Assembly: GCF_001653235.2 (NCBI RefSeq)
Contig: NC_035794.1
Location: 2,480,001-2,544,000 of the forward strand
From: Pochonia chlamydosporia 170
Lineage: Eukaryota; Ascomycota; Sordariomycetes; Hypocreales; Clavicipitaceae
Reading direction: 5' to 3'
DNA: 64,000 bases
A program made the translations under genes and the position numbers. Below are positions 59,203 to 64,000 of this stretch, piece after piece (positions within the stretch are counted from its first letter, which is position 1; every line of letters starts with the position of its first letter). The notes under the pieces were generated by a model. It did no database searches. It had not been told where the DNA came from and saw nothing but the letters and a program-made list of their open reading frames with translations.

Positions 59203-60153
59203 CTACAAGGACTTTTCAACTTCCATGACCTCGCGGATGCCCTCCTCAATGGCCTTTAGCCTAGCCTCATCCAACCTCTTCAAAGGTCGCCGAGGGTATC
59301 CACCATAGCCGAAATTCATTTGGATAGCCTGCTTTGTGCCAGCAATGGCTGCCTTGGTCAGGGGCCAGTCCCCTCGGCTCAGAATCTTTTGCAGAGCCTG
59401 AGCCTCGTCCTTTTTGCCCTCGGCATACAAGTTCCATACGCGAGCGCACACTTTGGGCATGACATTGGCACCACCGGCAATGATGCCGCTTCCGCCGCTG
59501 GCAAGGGTCTGAAGGGTAAAGTCGCACATGCCACCAAAGGCCATGTAGCCGGAGCCTTCTTGGAAGGGAGTCTTGGCATTGGTGCCGAGGGCAACGCGAG
59601 TCAACTTGCCAGTGTTGCCGCAGGTGAATTTAGTGCCGACAATGTTGGGGTGCTGTCCAAGCTTGATGAGAACGTCACTGTCGAGGTCGATGCCAGACAC
59701 GGCGCCGGGGTAGTTGTAGATGATGACAGGCAAGGGGCTGGCATCGGCAACGGCAGTAAAGTAGTTGACGATGGACTCTTCGTCAATCTGGGCGCGGTAG
59801 TACGAGGGGGGTAACAAGAGGGTGTAATCAGCACCAGCCTCAGCAGCCAGCTTGCTCAACTCGACAGTTCCTCTCACACTGCCTTCGGTGGCACCCAGAA
59901 TGATGGGCGTCGAGGTGAAGCCGGCCTCGTCGAGAGCTTCACGGGTTGCCTTTGTGACGGCCAGCTTTTCTTCTCTGGTGCAGTGGACGGCTTCACCATT
60001 GGACCCCATAGTGACCAGTCCAACCAAGCCATCCCGGATGAGGCGCTGGGCATGCTTCTTGATGGTGGGGATGTCGAGGTCTTCGGTTTCGGGGTTGAAA
60101 AAGGTCATTGTGGGTGCGTAAATACCGCATGGTAAAGGTCGTCTTGCCGCCAT
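59203..60153 (-). CDS. DapA/DHDPS-family aldolase or lyase
   Basis: Single exon, 316 aa, the usual size for this TIM-barrel family. Class I aldolase features are visible: the substrate carboxylate loop MGSNGE (49-54, in place of GTTGE), the catalytic Tyr148 in IIYNYPG, and the Schiff-base Lys175 in IVGTKFTCG. GGSGIIAGGANV follows, as in the family. Fungi make lysine by the alpha-aminoadipate route, so this is not for lysine biosynthesis. Likely roles are cleavage of a 2-keto-3-deoxy sugar acid, 4-hydroxy-2-oxoglutarate or N-acetylneuraminate-like substrate. It differs in sequence from the classic LGA1/GaaC aldolase as I remember it. It shares a 1.1-kb divergent promoter with a Gfo/Idh/MocA dehydrogenase, suggesting a common pathway. 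Confidence 0.88.
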   Translation of the reverse strand: MAARRPLPCGIYAPTMTFFNPETEDLDIPTIKKHAQRLIRDGLVGLVTMGSNGEAVHCTREEKLAVTKATREALDEAGFTSTPIILGATEGSVRGTVELSKLAAEAGADYTLLLPPSYYRAQIDEESIVNYFTAVADASPLPVIIYNYPGAVSGIDLDSDVLIKLGQHPNIVGTKFTCGNTGKLTRVALGTNAKTPFQEGSGYMAFGGMCDFTLQTLASGGSGIIAGGANVMPKVCARVWNLYAEGKKDEAQALQKILSRGDWPLTKAAIAGTKQAIQMNFGYGGYPRRPLKRLDEARLKAIEEGIREVMEVEKSL

Positions 60154-61254
60154 TTTGAAGTATACGGGATGAGTGAAGGAGAAGAGTTCAGAGGTTGCAA
60201 TACGGGAGCTGTCAATGGAATCACAGCATACGTTGGGACTCGCCTCGATTTATAAATGCGCGACGGAACTTGGAGGGGCATCGAGGGGCAGTCACGCCCC
60301 AGTCCGTCCGTGTAAGTGGCTGCCAATCTGGGGTCCGTCGGGGAAGAGGACGCCGGGCTCGGGGCCAGCCCGGGCCAGACGCCGAGCGGCTCCAGATTCG
60401 ACGTACGACACAGCGTTGCATTGAATGCCCAAGTGCCTAGGTGGTTGGTTTATTATCCTGCCATCTTTGAGGCTCTGAATGTATACATGCATACATTTCA
60501 TTCATTTGCAGTTCAGTGATTTCTTGAGTCTGAAATGCAGCTCGCGCAAAAAAGCACCGAAGCCGGAGACAGGACTCTGGCAAGCAAAGGCATGGCTGGC
60601 GCATAATAGACGGAGGAATTGTTCCACCAGTCACAGCCGTCCAAGAGTCTGTGTCAATTGCCGTGCTTTATGCCGTCGGGTTATTTTGAGCGAGCTGCCA
60701 TGATGATTGTTGAGAGAAAGCGAGTCGCTTTGAACTTTGGAGATGAAGATATGCCTGACGACAGTCGGATATTTATTCCGTCTGTAGAATCTCAGCTGCA
60801 ATCTAGATGCCGTCATCGAAGGAAACGGCATCAATAGCCGCCAACCTGAGATGCACAGCACCTCAAACCCTGTCCATCACACCATGGACGCCACGAACAA
60901 AATGCCGCGCAACAACAAATCCCAAAATCAAATAAACGCCCGTGGTTGGTGTGGTATTACATCCGTCGACGGGGGTCGTATTATGCTCTTTGTGTTTGGT
61001 TGATGCGTGGGATGGGATGTGATGGCCTGTGATGGATGGCTAATGCCCCGCATTGGTTGTGCCCCTCAATTCCTCCGTCTGGAGTTTCATTTGCCATGAA
61101 GCTGGCTGGACACTTGAAGTTGGGGTAGCTCAAATATTGGCTTCACCTTGGACGTTTGCTGTGCTGAATTTCTTTTCATTTTTCACAGCTACCAAGTCCA
61201 TTTGTCGTAGCATTACCAGATACCCATTTGCAAGCACACTTGAACAATTTCACA
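60154..61254. promoter_or_regulatory. Divergent promoter between aldolase and Gfo/Idh/MocA genes
   Basis: Contains both upstream regions. A TATAAA-like motif (ATTTATAAATGCG) lies near 60248-60260, about 100 nt from the aldolase start on its strand. A GC-rich patch (60330-60400) and a CCTAGGTGG motif near 60437 follow. No additional gene was supported. The arrangement suggests co-regulation, which is inference. Confidence 0.45.
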
Positions 61255-62609
61255 ATGGCGCCTATCAATGTGTTGATGGTAGGATACCCCTTCTCATGAC
61301 GACTGTCCGCTAGCTAACGAGATCAGATTGGTACCGGTGAATACACCACCGGCTTCGTGGGCACGGGAGCATCAGGCTCGGACAAGAAGGTTGGCGTCGT
61401 GGGACTCACGCTCTTTGATCTTCGTCGTCGCGGAAAAGTAGGCAACCTGGGCATGGCTGGCGTCAATGGCACCAAGTTTCCCGCCATCCGTATGTTTTCC
61501 TTGCCACCCTTACTTCTTTCTTACTGTCTCCTCTGACAAACATAGGCGAACACTTGAACAAGAACATCACCCAAGTGTACAATGGCCTCGACACCTCCTT
61601 CGACAGCTTCCCAGGCAACGACCAAAAGGACCCCGACGCCTACAAGAAGGCCATTGACGCGCTCTCCCCCGGCGACGCCATTACCATCTTCACACCCGAC
61701 CCCACGCACTACCCCATTGCGCTGTACGCCATTGAGCGTGGCATCCACGTGCTCCTCACCAAGCCTGCCGTCAAGGAACTCGAGCACCACCAGGACCTTC
61801 TGCGACGGGCGCGGGAGAAGAACGTCTACGTCTTTGTCGAGCACCACAAGCGCTTCGACCCGGCCTACTCGGACGCCCGCTTCAAGGCCAAGAACCTGGG
61901 CGACTTCAACTACTTCTACAGCTACATGTCGCAGCCCAAATACCAGCTCGAGACGTTCAAGTCGTGGGCGGGCAAGGAGTCCGACATCTCGTACTACCTC
62001 AACAGCCACCACGTTGACATTTGCGACTCCATGGTCCAGCAGCTGGGCTACCTGCCTGTCAAGGTATCCGCCTCCTCATCCAAGGGCGTCGCCACGGACC
62101 TAGGCTGCGTGGCCGAGACGGAAGACACGATTTCGCTGCTCGTGACCTGGGCCAAGAAGGGCGATGCTTCAAAGCGCGGCATCGGTGTCTACACGTCTTC
62201 GTGGACGGCGCCGCAACGTGCTGGTGTCCACACGAATCAGTATTTCCACTATCTGGCGTCGAATGGAGAGATTCGCGTCGATCAGGCCCACCGTGGCTAT
62301 GATGTTGCGGACGATGGGGTCGGCCAGATTCAGTGGTTCAACCCGTTTTACATGCGGTATGCGCCGGATGAGGACGGCAACTTTAACGGGCAGACCGGGT
62401 ATGGGTATATTTCGCTCGAGAAGTTTGTGGACGGGTGCACCGCCGTGAATGAGAAGAGGGCCACGTTGGATGACTTGGATGGCAAGGGTCTGCCGACATT
62501 GAAGAATACGGTGGCCACTACGGCGATTCTGGAGGCCGGGAGGAGGAGTATCGATGAGGGGAGGGAGATTGGGATTGCGGTTGAGGGAGACACGTGGAAG
62601 TTGGTGTAA
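61255..62609 (+). CDS. Gfo/Idh/MocA-family NAD(P)-dependent oxidoreductase
   Basis: Predicted join(61255..61278, 61327..61489, 61546..62609), 416 aa. The first exon encodes MAPINVLM, so the Rossmann glycine loop ([12 protein letters not shown], 9-20) starts directly after the 48-nt intron. The second intron is 56 nt; both are GT...AG and keep frame. The family 'EKP' dihydronicotinamide loop is LLTKPAVK (132-139), the Glu being Thr here. [10 protein letters not shown] follows, and the C-terminal dehydrogenase domain carries [14 protein letters not shown] with the His-x3-Asp typical of this group. These enzymes oxidise or reduce sugars, inositols or sugar acids. The paired aldolase suggests a sugar-acid catabolic step (inference). 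Cytosolic; no signal peptide. Confidence 0.88.
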
Positions 62610-62841
62610 ATGGTCAAGGACTGATGACCGTACTCGATGGCGGCCGGTAGATCAAAATATTCTCTGTAGCTGGAATCAATTTTGGGTTGTAAACGACTGG
62701 CATTATAATGCTTCTATATGTAGGTGATCTGCCATGAGCAGACAGTTGACTTATACTATCTGCAACAAATGTGGATCCACTCAAATTTCACTCAACACCA
62801 TCACCATCTACATCAGTGTTCACCATCTCACATCCATCAAC
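62610..62841. other. Short intergenic region
   Basis: It holds the 3' end of the dehydrogenase gene and the promoter of the Rit1 gene; the last 100 nt are CA/CT-rich (CATCACCATCTACATC) as in fungal leaders. Confidence 0.4.
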
Positions 62842-64000
62842 ATGTCCATCCCCATAAACGACATACAATTCCCCTCCCAACCATCCATCTCAACGCTCCT
62901 CACATCCCTCAAACGCTCCACCCTCAGCATCCACAACCGCCTCACCTCCATCCTCTCCGACACGTCCTTCATCCTCGACGCCGCATCCACCCTCAACCGG
63001 CCACTCATCGCCAACGAACGCTGCGGAAGCTGGTACATCCCGCCACACGCAAAGCACGCATCCGCCTACTTCAAAAGCACAGACGGCCACGAGCGAGCAT
63101 GGAAATTCAGCACCCGCCGTCTCAACCTGCACCTCATACCCATGATTGAATCCCACGACGGGTACGCCTCTCCATCTTCATCCCCCAAACACCACTAACT
63201 CATCCAGAGTAATCATTGTCGATTCTACAAGACGCGGAAAACGTACGTACTGCCCTCGTTCTCAAAGAACCAAACTGACACCCCCAGGCATGCCCGACGC
63301 CCTATCCACCACCATCCCCATCTGGTGCGCCGTCCTCAACAGAACCCTCCTCCCGTCTCACCCCCTCTCCTCGCAGCTCTTTCTCCCGCCGCACCTCCTC
63401 CCCACTACACACGCCCAAATCACCGCCCTGATACCCCAGTTCGTCAAGTCCCTCGAGGACCTGAACCTGCAGTCGTTGCCGGTCCTCACCAAGCCCCTTC
63501 GCCCGTACTGGATAACGCAGGACTCGGCGCTGCCGTCAGAGGACGTGATATACGAGTCCTACAGACCGGTCATATGTCTGACTGCTTCGCGTCGCACGCC
63601 CACCAGTGAAATAGATTCAAATGGATACATACAGGGCGCGGCAGACGATACGGAGAACTGGGCTCACGGGCTGACGTCCTCGCTGTTCTGGGCACACAAG
63701 GATGAGCTCTTATCAACAACTGAATCGGAACTCCCTGACCTGATAGCATCGCTGATAGATGGTGAGACCACGACGGCAGATACAGTCGTGCAATTGACGC
63801 CGTTTCTGGCCGTGGCGGCACTGCCTGCGCCTAAAGCAGAATGCCTCGTCTCGCTGACGAATGAGACGACGCCCAAGGAGGAATGGATACGGTCAGGCAC
63901 AGAGATGGTGGTAGGGCTGGGCAAGAATAAGACGGCGAGTAGGAATCTGAGGACCGCGCTGCCTGATATATGCGACTTTGTGAGTCGATATCTGCAGGGG
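62842..64000 (+). CDS. RIT1: Rit1: initiator-tRNA 2'-O-ribosyl phosphate transferase (partial, 3' end beyond window)
   Basis: Predicted join(62842..63161, 63208..63242, 63288..>64000); 356 codons are present and the frame stays open to the window end. Introns of 46 and 45 nt are GT...AG; exon 2 is only 35 nt and encodes VIIVDSTRRGK. Family signatures: SIHNRLTSILSDTSFI, PLIANERCGSWYIPP, AYFKSTDGHERAWKFSTRRLN, then RMPDALSTTIPIWCAVLNR. Further on, LTKPLRPYWITQ and WAHGLTSSLFW are also typical. Rit1 adds 5-phosphoribosyl to A64 of initiator tRNA-Met, excluding it from elongation. It is a cytosolic or nuclear enzyme. The C-terminal dual-specificity-phosphatase-like portion begins near the end or lies outside the window. 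An in-frame ATG at 62734 is open but less likely as start. Confidence 0.93.

Overview
The window is nuclear DNA of a filamentous ascomycete, most likely a Sordariomycete of the order Hypocreales. The evidence is short spliceosomal introns (about 45-75 nt, GT...AG, often with a CTAAC/CTGAC-type branch site), pyrimidine-rich leaders ahead of start codons, long Ser/Thr/Pro-rich secreted proteins, a fungal Zn2Cys6 regulator and fungus-specific families (FLC/TRP-like, DUG3, Rit1). Genus cannot be fixed from the sequence alone. No rRNA, closed tRNA cloverleaf, transposase or CRISPR was seen. Gene models were built by hand from reading-frame continuity and splice sites; the exon coordinates in the entries are predictions.

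Layout. 922-3228 (+): GPI-anchored yapsin-type aspartic protease. 3229-14574: about 11 kb with no convincing gene. 14575-17284 (+): Zn2Cys6 transcription factor with one intron. 17285-24771: another 7.5 kb gene desert. 24772-25539 (-): unknown Cys-rich/acidic protein. 26603-27962 (-): DUG3-type glutamine amidotransferase (glutathione breakdown), divergent from cdt2 at 28961-31299 (+), the WD40 substrate receptor of a CRL4 ubiquitin ligase. 31833-33269 (-): heme-oxygenase-like tail-anchored protein. 34723-36266 (-): drug/metabolite (SLC35F/Thi74-like) transporter. 37001-37941 (-): cytosolic periplasmic-binding-protein-like (Ca3427 family) protein, divergent from an MFS carrier at 38723-40466 (+). 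41152-46369 (+): full-length ABCC/MRP pump in 17 exons. 46444-46907 (-): 120-aa membrane protein. 47337-47707 (-): small conserved-looking protein whose 5' end does not splice in frame. 48338-49774 (-): BAHD-like acyltransferase homologue without an HxxxD motif. 50895-52658 (-): DHA2-type 14-TM MFS exporter. 52659-55956: intergenic, with a Pol III-like signal. 55957-58172 (+): FLC/TRP-like channel. 58343-58860 (-): 5'-truncated protein-kinase-like remnant. 59203-60153 (-): DapA-family aldolase, divergent from a Gfo/Idh/MocA dehydrogenase at 61255-62609 (+). 62842-64000 (+, cut by the window end): Rit1, initiator-tRNA 2'-O-ribosyl phosphate transferase.

How it fits together. Housekeeping genes (cdt2, dug3, flc, rit1) are mixed with an accessory-looking, transporter-rich stretch (34.7-52.7 kb). 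That stretch holds four multi-spanning transporters, a small-ligand-binding protein and a degenerate acyltransferase-like protein, but no polyketide, peptide or terpene backbone enzyme. It may be a detoxification or export neighbourhood. The aldolase/dehydrogenase pair shares a 1.1-kb divergent promoter and may be a small catabolic module. The lone zinc-cluster regulator, isolated by nearly 19 kb of non-coding DNA, is the most striking architectural feature. I did not find a clearly new biological system. The best leads are the substituted active-site residues in the heme-oxygenase-like and BAHD-like proteins, the transporter neighbourhood, and the non-coding flanks of the regulator.
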